Source of the DNA: Bacteroidota bacterium
GTDB taxonomy: Bacteria; Bacteroidota; Bacteroidia; Bacteroidales; Prolixibacteraceae
Length of the DNA: 7,315 bases
NCBI GenBank assembly: GCA_030695265.1
Contig: JAUYTA010000704.1
Coordinates: 1-7,315, forward strand
Direction: 5' to 3'
Shown here: piece by piece, positions 1-6,510 of the stretch
Numbering within the stretch: position 1 is the first letter of the stretch
Layout: each line of letters starts with the position of its first letter
The notes under the pieces: model-generated
The model's database searches: none
Seen by the model: only the letters and a program-made list of their open reading frames with translations
What the model was told of the DNA's origin: nothing
Translations under genes and position numbers: made by a program

Positions 1-48
1 TATCCTTCGGCAATGACTTTTATGCTCGGACTTGACATCACCTTTTAA
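1..48 (+). CDS. SusC-type TonB-dependent outer-membrane transporter, C-terminal 15 residues only
   Basis: Frame 1 from the first base reads YPSAMTFMLGLDITF and then a TAA stop. This is the typical ending of SusC/RagA-type TonB-dependent transporters: a Y-P-x-A-x-T segment, then an alternating hydrophobic last beta strand ending in aromatic Phe, the usual C-terminal signal for outer-membrane barrel insertion. A SusD gene begins only 11 bases after the stop, which is the standard susC-susD arrangement and supports the call strongly despite the short fragment. The barrel, plug and TonB box lie upstream of the window. By family knowledge the protein would import oligosaccharides in complex with the SusD lipoprotein downstream. 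Confidence 0.87.
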   Translation, partial: YPSAMTFMLGLDITF

Positions 49-59
49 TCTACTGAAAC

Positions 60-1589
60 ATGAAACGAATTACAATCAAAATAACAGACACTTTCAGAAA
101 TCAGATGATGAAAGCTTATAGAATGAAACTACAAACAGCAATGCTGCTGGTTTTGGCACTGGTCATTTTCAGTTCCTGTGAGGATTTTTTAACCGAAAAG
201 CTGAAAGGAAGTTTCTCAACCGAAACCTTTTACAAGAATGACAAGCAGGCCATTCAGGCTATAAACGGAGTGTATCATGCAATTTCATTTTCAAGCCCCA
301 ACAATGTAATATGGGTATTTGGAGCTGTTGCTTCCGATGATGCCGTAAAAGGCGGTAATCCGGGCGATCAGGCTGAAATTACTTACATCGATGAATTCAC
401 CGCGAATTCAACCAATGGAATGATCAGCAATTACTGGAAATTTGCCTATGAAGCCATCGCCCGTGCCAACAATGTAATTGCCAATGTTCCGGCAGTTCCG
501 ATGGATGAAGGCATGAAAAACCGCATTATCGGCGAAGCAAAATTTATCAGGGCTTACAGTTACTTCAACCTTGTTAATATTTTCGGAAAGGTTCCGCTGA
601 AACTGTTGCCCCAGCTCACTCCTGAAACTATTCATGTTCCTTTGAGCGAAGTAGCTGCCATTTATCTTCAGATTGAAAAAGACTTAACTGATGCTGCCGC
701 GGTTTTACCGGTTTCGTACACTTCAGCAGATATTGGGCGCGTTACCAAAGGTGCTGCGTTGGCTATGTCGGGAAAAGCAAGTTTGTACCAGCAAAAATGG
801 GCTGCAGCCATCACCTGGTTTCAGCAAGTTGAAGACCTTGGAATTTACAGCCTATTACCTGATTATGCCGATAATTTCAAGCTGGCTTTTGAAAATAGCA
901 GCGAATCAATTTTCGAAATTCAGCAACTGACCGAACAAAATCCGTTCACCGGAAACGCAATGAACCAGTGGTTTGCGCCTCCTACCGAGGGTGGTTATTA
1001 TTTCAATGCACCAACTCAAAGTCTGGTTGATGCTTTTGAGAAAAGTACTGCCGGCGAAGTTGATCCGCGCCTTGATGCTTCTGTTGGCCGTGATGGTCAA
1101 CCCTGGCTGAACGATGATCTTTTCAGCGCCGGTTGGTCGCCCACGGGTTACCTCACAAAAAAACACCAGCAACCGCTTTCCGAAGTTTCTTCTTCGCTGA
1201 AAGGCGATGGCGACCTCAATTATATTTATCTGCGCTTTGCCGACGTTTTACTGATGAAGGCAGAAGCATACAATGAAACAAGCAATGCAGAACAGGCCAA
1301 AGCCAACCTCAATAAAGTGAGGCAGCGTGCCCGTGCAAGCTTTGCCGGAACTCTTCCCGATGATCTGCTGGCTGATATCACAACAACAGATCAGAGCCTC
1401 CTCCGGACAGCCATTCAAAAAGAAAGAAGGGTTGAACTGGCACAGGAATTTCACCGTTATTTCGACCTGACACGCTGGGGCAAAACAGTTGCCGAAGCTG
1501 CGCTTGGAGCTGATTACACCTATGAAACCAAACGGTATTTACCAATACCGCAGGCTGAATCAGATGCAAACCAGGCTATAAATCCCTGA
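60..1589 (+). CDS. SusD/RagB-type outer-membrane glycan-binding lipoprotein
   Basis: Surface lipoprotein that should form the lid of the SusC transporter and bind glycan for import. A hydrophobic stretch followed by the lipobox FSSC gives a lipid-anchored Cys at residue 40 (counting from base 60). Family hallmarks are visible in order: the N-terminal SusD segment FIRAYSYFNLVNIFGKVPL (about 162-180), the RagB/SusD C-terminal motifs YLRFADVLLMKAEAYNE (about 390-406) and RRVELAQEFHRYFDLTRW (about 456-473), and the closing LPIPQAESDANQ. The length of 509 is normal. It ends NQAINP, slightly short of the common ...NPGY tail. The start is uncertain. ATG at 60 is 11 bases after the susC stop, but it gives a long 21-residue lead before M22. 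ATG at 105, 108 or 123 would give a more typical signal peptide, with Cys 19 residues in if 123 is used. It is probably co-transcribed with susC and the LamG lipoprotein 49 bases downstream. The glycan specificity is unknown. Confidence 0.95.
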   Translation: MKRITIKITDTFRNQMMKAYRMKLQTAMLLVLALVIFSSCEDFLTEKLKGSFSTETFYKNDKQAIQAINGVYHAISFSSPNNVIWVFGAVASDDAVKGGNPGDQAEITYIDEFTANSTNGMISNYWKFAYEAIARANNVIANVPAVPMDEGMKNRIIGEAKFIRAYSYFNLVNIFGKVPLKLLPQLTPETIHVPLSEVAAIYLQIEKDLTDAAAVLPVSYTSADIGRVTKGAALAMSGKASLYQQKWAAAITWFQQVEDLGIYSLLPDYADNFKLAFENSSESIFEIQQLTEQNPFTGNAMNQWFAPPTEGGYYFNAPTQSLVDAFEKSTAGEVDPRLDASVGRDGQPWLNDDLFSAGWSPTGYLTKKHQQPLSEVSSSLKGDGDLNYIYLRFADVLLMKAEAYNETSNAEQAKANLNKVRQRARASFAGTLPDDLLADITTTDQSLLRTAIQKERRVELAQEFHRYFDLTRWGKTVAEAALGADYTYETKRYLPIPQAESDANQAINP

Positions 1590-1638
1590 GATTACCAATA
1601 CAATTATTTTATATCAATAAATCCTTAACAGTAACATT

Positions 1639-2913
1639 ATGAAAACGAAAAATTTGTTTAGAGTTCGTACCATGCTCCTTATGCTTGTTGTAAGTTCAGC
1701 ATTTATGTTTGGTTCTTGTGAAAAAGATGAACCGGTTGGAGACAAAACCAGCTTGACCGCGTTAATTTCTGCGGCTGATCAGCTTTCCGCCTCTGCCACC
1801 GTTGCCGTATATCCACAGGCAGCAATTGATGCTTTTAAAACTACCCTCGCTGCCGTAAAAACAGCTTCTGCTTCCACCACGCTTACCCAGGCGGAAGTTG
1901 ATGCGCAGGTAACAGCTTTAAATGCAGCCACCGCCACCCTGACTTCTTATGGAACGGCAGACTATGCAGCGCTTTATGCATTAATTACTTCCAGTGAAAC
2001 GCTTGCCAATGGCGCAACTTCTGCGACATACCCTCAAACGGCAATCGACAACTTTAAGTCAACCCTGGCAACCGTTAAAACTGCTGCCGCAACTCTGCTT
2101 ACTCCTGCACAAATCACCAATCTGAATGTAAATTTAACAGCAGCCAAAAAAACTTTTGGAACGCAGATTTATGGTTTTATTGATGAAGCTTTGTACCTGA
2201 ATGCAGGCTGGCATTTTGACGAAGGAACCGGCACTACAGCTACTGCTTTCTCAACAGTTAAACATGTTGGAACATTTACCAAAGGAAATGCAGGTGTTTT
2301 TGCTGCTGCAGCAGCATTGCCAACCTGGGTCGATGGAGTAAAAGGAGGTAAAGCTATTTCTTTGAATAATGGAGCCCACTTAGAAGTGCCTTATACAACA
2401 GCTTTCCTTCCTGCTAACTTATCTATTTCAGTATGGGTTAAGCCAACTGAACTATATGAAAATAACATTATCGTTTCACAGAACTACTGGGTGGGATATA
2501 AATTGCAGACACAGCCACAGGGGAAACCATTTTTTACTTACAAACAAGTTGATGGGGATATAATTGATGCCGATAATGAAATGGACAATTCGATTAAAAT
2601 CAATTTATGGAATCATATTGTAATCACATTAAACGCAACAAGCAAGGAACTGAAGTTCTACGTTAATGGTACACTCACAAAAACGTGGACAGATCCTAAG
2701 GGTGGAGCCCTAATACAAACCCTTACAGCCCCAACACCTCAGCCATTTCTTATCGGCTGTATAGCAACAGATGTTCACCTTGCAACATGGACATGGACAG
2801 AGACTCCAACTTCTCTTGGATACTTTAAAGGATCTATTGACGAGCTCAAAATCTACAACATCGCTTTGGTTGATGGTCAGGTTTCGAAACTTTATAATGA
2901 CGAAAAACCATAA
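1639..2913 (+). CDS. Surface lipoprotein with two FIVAR-like repeats and a C-terminal LamG (concanavalin A-like) domain
   Basis: Probable surface glycan-binding lipoprotein in the SusE/SusF-like position of the operon. The signal peptide ends in the lipobox FGSC (Cys27), followed by the acidic EKDEP, which resembles a lipoprotein surface-export signal. Two alanine-rich helical repeats follow at about 37-104 and 109-173. They share YPQ(A/T)AID(A/N)FK and a TLA(A/T)VKTA stretch with a 73-residue period, which resembles FIVAR-type stalk or binding modules. Residues about 190-424 look like a LamG_3 jelly roll: WHFDEGTG, then GGKAISLNNGAHLEVP, LSISVWVKPTE, WNHIVITLN, LKFYVNGTL and finally FKGSIDELKIYNIAL. 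No catalytic motif is seen. ATG 1639 places a clean n-region (KTKNLFRVR) before the hydrophobic core. The gene is followed 40 bases later by a strong terminator, so it probably ends the susCD transcript. Base composition drops sharply within the LamG half (see findings). Confidence 0.88.
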   Translation: MKTKNLFRVRTMLLMLVVSSAFMFGSCEKDEPVGDKTSLTALISAADQLSASATVAVYPQAAIDAFKTTLAAVKTASASTTLTQAEVDAQVTALNAATATLTSYGTADYAALYALITSSETLANGATSATYPQTAIDNFKSTLATVKTAAATLLTPAQITNLNVNLTAAKKTFGTQIYGFIDEALYLNAGWHFDEGTGTTATAFSTVKHVGTFTKGNAGVFAAAAALPTWVDGVKGGKAISLNNGAHLEVPYTTAFLPANLSISVWVKPTELYENNIIVSQNYWVGYKLQTQPQGKPFFTYKQVDGDIIDADNEMDNSIKINLWNHIVITLNATSKELKFYVNGTLTKTWTDPKGGALIQTLTAPTPQPFLIGCIATDVHLATWTWTETPTSLGYFKGSIDELKIYNIALVDGQVSKLYNDEKP

Positions 2914-2953
2914 GTAAGTATTTATCATTTAAGTATTTACTATTTGAAATTTT

Positions 2954-3017
2954 AAAAAGGATGAGGCTCAAAGTTTCCGGCATCGGTGGTGCGGAACTTG
3001 AGCCTGCACCTTTTTTT
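2954..3017 (+). terminator. Strong intrinsic (hairpin plus T-run) terminator, potentially bidirectional
   Basis: GGCTCAAAGTTTCC (2965-2978) pairs with GGAACTTGAGCC (2993-3004), with two single-base bulges, closing a 14-base loop. Beyond a 4x4 internal loop, AAAAAGG (2954-2960) pairs with CCTTTTTTT (3009-3017). The 7-T run after the stem is the classic Rho-independent signature for the upstream lipoprotein gene, whose stop is 40 bases earlier. The matching A-run on the 5' side means the structure could also terminate transcription from the other strand, although no gene there is seen. Confidence 0.85.
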
Positions 3018-3108
3018 GTAATCAAAGACCTTAATACAAAGAAACATCTCCCTCGGATTCAACCTTTAATCTGTCTGTAAATCAGCTGGGGATAATGAGT
3101 GATGCCAA

Positions 3109-3156
3109 CCGTCCGCGTGATAAAACAGAAAAAAGCATTAACCTCCTTTCGGACGG
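3109..3156. repeat. Perfect 7-bp inverted repeat CCGTCCG / CGGACGG with a 34-base spacer
   Basis: CCGTCCG at 3109-3115 is the exact reverse complement of CGGACGG at 3150-3156. It lies 66 bases upstream of the ATG at 3222, in otherwise AT-rich DNA, with an A-rich loop (AAAACAGAAAAAAGC). It could form a stem in the leader RNA of the secreted-protein gene or be a split operator. Chance is a real alternative for a single 7-bp arm, and no function is claimed. Confidence 0.4.
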
Positions 3157-3175
3157 AATCGAATCGCCTTTCAAT

Positions 3176-3204
3176 AGTAAATTGTAAATCGTCAAATTGT
3201 AAAT
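3176..3204 (+). repeat. Degenerate heptamer tandem repeats, consensus (A/T/C)GTAAAT
   Basis: The sequence divides into AGTAAAT, TGTAAAT, CGTCAAAT (one extra base) and TGTAAAT. Equivalently, the 11-mer AAATTGTAAAT occurs at 3179-3189 and again at 3194-3204. It ends 17 bases before the ATG of the secreted-protein gene. Such AT-rich heptamer strings are, from general experience, frequent between genes in environmental Bacteroidota. They also explain why an upstream extension of the gene translates to repetitive SIVNCK-like sequence. Confidence 0.6.
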
Positions 3205-3221
3205 TAACTAAAACTCTCTCC

Positions 3222-6200
3222 ATGATCCGATATTTACTGCTTCTTCAACTCTGTGTTTTTACCTTGCTATCCTTTGCACAACAGGGACAATTGAGTATTT
3301 CCCGGATCGATAAAATGCCCGATACCCCTTCTCCACTAATTATCCGCGATTGGAAAACGGTGGCGCATGATTATGACAGCTATGTCTTTAACACAACCAA
3401 AACCGGACAATATTTACCCTTGGCGCGTTTGGGAACTCCGGGTCAATTTAACTATCCAGACAATGCACCGCTATTCCTTGATTCGTATGTTGGAGCTGAC
3501 AATCATTCCAATCAGGCCGAAGCGATTAACATCATGCCGGCCATCGTTGGTGCATCGCTTTCAGGAATAGACAAAAGCAACCAGAATGGCACAAACTGGG
3601 TAGCAAAAACCAAAGATTTTTTCAATCTGAAAAACGGGCAGAATGTTTACCTGAACAGTTATTCAACCACTTCGGGGCACGACTGGTGGTACGACCTTAT
3701 GCCCAATGTTTACTTTTACCAGTTAAATTCTATTTATCCCAATTCTGTTCCTGAATTTGAAACTCAGTTCACCACAGTAGCCGACCGCTGGCTGTATTGC
3801 GTCAACCAATTGGGTGGAAAAACAACTCCATGGTCATTGCCCAATATGAATTACCGGGCTTTTAACCTGAAGACAGGATTACCGCTGAATACCAGCGTTC
3901 CGGAACCCGAGTCAGCCGGAAGCATTGCCTGGTTGCTGTACAATGCTTACCTCGAAACCGGAAACCGGAAATACTTTGAAGGCGCTCAGCTTTCCCTGGA
4001 TTTTTTATCCGGAATGACAACAAATCCTTCCTATGAACTTCAGTTGCCTTACGGTACACTTGCCGCTGCCCGCATGAATGCCGTTGAAGGCACCAGTTAC
4101 CCCATACAGAAACTGCTTGATTGGTGCTTTGATCGTGGCGCACTTCGTGGATGGGGATCAATCGTCGGAACCTGGGGCGGATATGATGTTTCGGGCCTGA
4201 TTGGCGAAGCCAACGACGCCGGAAACGATTATGCTTTTGTAATGAATGGTTTCCAGCAGGCAGCCGCATTGGCGCCACTTCCCAAATACGACAAGCGATA
4301 TGCCCGCACCATCGCCAAATGGATACTAAATGTAACAAATGCCAGCCGTTTGTTTTACTGGAATGAGATTGCACAAACCAATCAGGATTCATACGATTGG
4401 GCATCGGCAAACGACCCAACTGCCTGCATTCCCTATGAATCGATGAAACAAATATGGCAGGGAAAAACTCCGTTTGTTACCGGAGATGCCATTCGCGGCG
4501 GCTGGGCTGCCACAAACCTGTCGCTGTACAGCGGCTCAAGTGTGGGTTATCTGGCAGCGGTGGTTCAAACAACCAACATTCCTGAAATCCTTCAGATCGA
4601 CCTCAATAAAACAGACTTTTACGGCGACAATTCACTGGTTTCGTACCTGTACTTTAATCCGGCAAATGAGGCCAAATTAGTGGATGTGGTTATACCTTCC
4701 GGCACATTTGGAGTTTATGATGCCATTACTGAAACAACTTTGTTTCCTGCTGCTTCCGGAACAATTCAATTGCCGGTACCTGCTGGTGAAGTCCGGCTGA
4801 TCAGGCTTTTTACTTCAGGATTGGTTCCTGAAACCCGCGATGGAAAGCTTTTTGCCGGAACTGATATTCTGGATTATCATTATCAGTACAATTATTCCGA
4901 AACCCTTCGTATAAAATCAATTTCAACCGATCAATCGCCAGTTCTCACCAATTCAATATTCACAGCATATTGCACGCCGGGACACATTCCTTCTGGCGCA
5001 CAGGTTGATTTTGAATGGTTTATGGATGGCAAGTTGGTTGATGGCCAAAATCAGTCGCAGGTTCAACTTACCGCACCTGCAATTAAATCTCAGCCAATCC
5101 TGAAATGCCGTATCAGCGCCAATGGGCAAACCTCAGAAGACACGTTGCATTTGAAGGTGGTTGACCGGATTTCGGAACCTCCGGTAGTAAATGGGATTCA
5201 GTCCACTTTAAAATCTACAGAAACTGGTAAAACAAACACATTTACTGCGCTTTCTGAACTTGCTCCCGGAGAAATCCTCGAATATGCATGGAGTGTTTCT
5301 TCAGGAGTGTTAGCCCAAAGCGCCGGAAAATCAGTTACCTGGCAGGCGCCAAATACACCGGGAGTCTCCACGATCACTTTGCTGGTTACCAATCAGGAAA
5401 TGCTTCAAACAACTGTATCAATTGATGCACTTGCAAAAAATACAAGTCTTCCCTTTCAAACTCCGCTGATCTGGTATCCATTTGATTCTGACAGTCGGAA
5501 TGCGGTTGCTGACCGGTTTCATGCTACCGTTTCAGGAGCAACAAAAACAGAAGATGCCTGGGGAACTTCCTCGAAGGCATACAGGTTTACCTCCGGCCAA
5601 AACATCATTTCAACCGAAAACAATGTGGAGTTGAATTTTGCTGATGCGGTGAGCATGAGTTGCTGGGTAAAATGCGAACAATTGGGTTCCGAACGTTTTA
5701 TCATCTCACACGGTTCGTGGCAACAGCGTTACAAGCTGTCAATTACTCCTGAAGGACGATTCCGCTGGACTGTAAAAACAAGCGCCGGCGTGGCCGATCT
5801 CGACGGCGCTGCACCTATTGAACTCAACCGCTACTACCATGTAACCGCAGTTTATACCGGTTATTCGATGGAACTTTATGTTGATGGCGTACTGGATACC
5901 TTTAAGGCATTTTCAGGAGCAATACAAGCTTCAACCAAACCACTCACCATAGGCCGGATGGACAATGTGGAAACCCAGTATGCACTTCTCGGAAGCGTGG
6001 ATGAAGTAAAATTGTGGAACGTTGAAATTCCGGCTTCCCAGATTGAACAACTTAAAAACCAGTGGCCAACGCTTGCCCAAACTTCTGACATTGATCCAAT
6101 TGTCCGGGTTTATCCCAATCCTGTTGAACGTGTGATCAATGTTGAATTCAACGGATCCGTCCGGGTTAAACACATTTCACTATTTAATGCCAATGGGTTG

Positions 6201-6338
6201 GAGGTTTCAGGATTGCAGGTTCATTCCCAAAGTTCAGCACTAAAAATTGAAATACCGCAAACCGGTTCAGGATTACATTTGTTGAGAATCACGCTGAACG
6301 ATGGGCGGGTGTTGAGCAGGAAAATTATTGTCAGGTAA
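3222..6338 (+). CDS. Large T9SS-secreted multidomain protein: unassigned putative carbohydrate-active domain, two Ig/PKD-like domains, LamG, sorting domain
   Basis: A 1038-residue extracellular protein. The signal peptide MIRYLLLLQLCVFTLLSFA is probably cleaved before QQG by signal peptidase I. Residues about 24-530 form one large domain that I cannot name. It is rich in Trp/Tyr (DWWYD 154-158), has long helical stretches (SAGSIAWLLYNAYLETG), conserved-looking polar motifs (PEPES with E228 and E230, GTWGGYD with D322, NDAGNDYAF, QDSYDW 388-393, TGDAIRGGW 420-428), and a small beta-rich end (about 488-530). This reads like an alpha/alpha-barrel glycosidase or lyase with a C-terminal sandwich, but that is inference. 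Two Ig/PKD-like domains span about 552-745, a LamG domain about 749-947 (LIWYPFD, MSCWVK, YHVTAVY, MELYVDGVL, GSVDEVKLWN), and a type A T9SS sorting domain 961-1038 (VRVYPNP ... GLHLLRITLNDGRVLSRKIIVR region). A start at 3099 is possible but would translate spacer repeats and bury the signal peptide, so 3222 is preferred. Confidence 0.88.
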   Translation: MIRYLLLLQLCVFTLLSFAQQGQLSISRIDKMPDTPSPLIIRDWKTVAHDYDSYVFNTTKTGQYLPLARLGTPGQFNYPDNAPLFLDSYVGADNHSNQAEAINIMPAIVGASLSGIDKSNQNGTNWVAKTKDFFNLKNGQNVYLNSYSTTSGHDWWYDLMPNVYFYQLNSIYPNSVPEFETQFTTVADRWLYCVNQLGGKTTPWSLPNMNYRAFNLKTGLPLNTSVPEPESAGSIAWLLYNAYLETGNRKYFEGAQLSLDFLSGMTTNPSYELQLPYGTLAAARMNAVEGTSYPIQKLLDWCFDRGALRGWGSIVGTWGGYDVSGLIGEANDAGNDYAFVMNGFQQAAALAPLPKYDKRYARTIAKWILNVTNASRLFYWNEIAQTNQDSYDWASANDPTACIPYESMKQIWQGKTPFVTGDAIRGGWAATNLSLYSGSSVGYLAAVVQTTNIPEILQIDLNKTDFYGDNSLVSYLYFNPANEAKLVDVVIPSGTFGVYDAITETTLFPAASGTIQLPVPAGEVRLIRLFTSGLVPETRDGKLFAGTDILDYHYQYNYSETLRIKSISTDQSPVLTNSIFTAYCTPGHIPSGAQVDFEWFMDGKLVDGQNQSQVQLTAPAIKSQPILKCRISANGQTSEDTLHLKVVDRISEPPVVNGIQSTLKSTETGKTNTFTALSELAPGEILEYAWSVSSGVLAQSAGKSVTWQAPNTPGVSTITLLVTNQEMLQTTVSIDALAKNTSLPFQTPLIWYPFDSDSRNAVADRFHATVSGATKTEDAWGTSSKAYRFTSGQNIISTENNVELNFADAVSMSCWVKCEQLGSERFIISHGSWQQRYKLSITPEGRFRWTVKTSAGVADLDGAAPIELNRYYHVTAVYTGYSMELYVDGVLDTFKAFSGAIQASTKPLTIGRMDNVETQYALLGSVDEVKLWNVEIPASQIEQLKNQWPTLAQTSDIDPIVRVYPNPVERVINVEFNGSVRVKHISLFNANGLEVSGLQVHSQSSALKIEIPQTGSGLHLLRITLNDGRVLSRKIIVR

Positions 6339-6358
6339 CCGGCATCTTCGGTGACATT

Positions 6359-6386
6359 GCAGTGCTTCAACGCCGGAATGCATTGC
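6359..6386 (+). terminator. Possible weak terminator or 3'-end hairpin after the secreted-protein gene
   Basis: GCAGTGC (6359-6365) pairs with GCATTGC (6380-6386) through one G-U pair. Inside it, TTC (6366-6368) pairs with GAA (6376-6378), leaving a 7-base loop and one bulged T. It lies 20 bases after the stop at 6338. Only a pyrimidine-rich CTCTTCT follows rather than a true T-run, so it may stabilise the mRNA 3' end instead of terminating. An alternative pairing of CCGGC (6339-6343) with GCCGG (6372-6376) competes with it. Confidence 0.4.
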
Positions 6387-6445
6387 CTCTTCTATCAGCC
6401 AATAAAACTCGTTCTACTTCAGGTTAAGTTATTGTGCAAAATAAA

Positions 6446-6453
6446 TATCTTTG
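6446..6453 (+). promoter_or_regulatory. Bacteroidota-type -7 promoter element TATCTTTG
   Basis: An exact match to the TAnnTTTG consensus used by the Bacteroidota primary sigma factor, 57 bases upstream of the ATG at 6511. It sits in an AT-rich stretch. I see no good -33 TTG at the usual spacing; the nearest candidate, the GTTAAG stretch around 6423-6428, is poor. It suggests that the small lipoprotein gene is transcribed on its own, with a leader of roughly 50 bases. Confidence 0.6.
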
Positions 6454-6510
6454 CATCAAACAACCTTTCTGATGCCAAAGCCATCCTGTTATCAATGATT
6501 ATTTATTTAA

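Larger units (their letters stand above)
2914..3221. other. Intergenic region between the susCD-lipoprotein unit and the T9SS-secreted protein gene
   Basis: 308 bases without a supported gene. It contains a strong hairpin terminator in the first third, a 7-bp perfect inverted repeat with a 34-base loop in the middle, and short A/T-rich heptamer repeats directly upstream of the ATG at 3222. I found no exact TAnnTTTG promoter for the downstream gene. The closest look-alike is the AACCTTTA stretch near 3061-3068, which has two mismatches. The open frame that continues upstream of 3222 to 3099 only translates the spacer repeats (SIVNCKSSNCK). Confidence 0.7.

Noticed and set aside
408..1569. Several short minus-strand open frames within the SusD gene
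   Set aside because: All lie antisense to clear SusD motifs and show no domain or signal peptide of their own.
3176..3204. Heptamer repeats as a possible CRISPR array
   Set aside because: The units are only 7-8 bases, with no unique spacers and no cas genes nearby.
3099..3221. Upstream extension of the secreted-protein gene by 41 codons
   Set aside because: The added residues translate the inverted-repeat and heptamer-repeat spacer and would put 41 polar residues before the clear signal peptide that begins at 3222.
3862..4419. 185-residue open frame on the minus strand inside the secreted-protein gene
   Set aside because: It is fully antisense to a well-supported coding region, has a low-complexity Arg/His/Trp-rich translation with no recognisable domain, and has no promoter of its own that I can see.
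6338..6352. Small hairpin ACCG-GCATCTT-CGGT right after the stop of the secreted-protein gene
   Set aside because: The stem is only 4 bp, overlaps the stop codon and competes with the better hairpin at 6359-6386. It has no T-run.
6377..6384. Palindrome AATGCATT as a possible operator
   Set aside because: An 8-base palindrome is expected by chance and lies within the hairpin already described.
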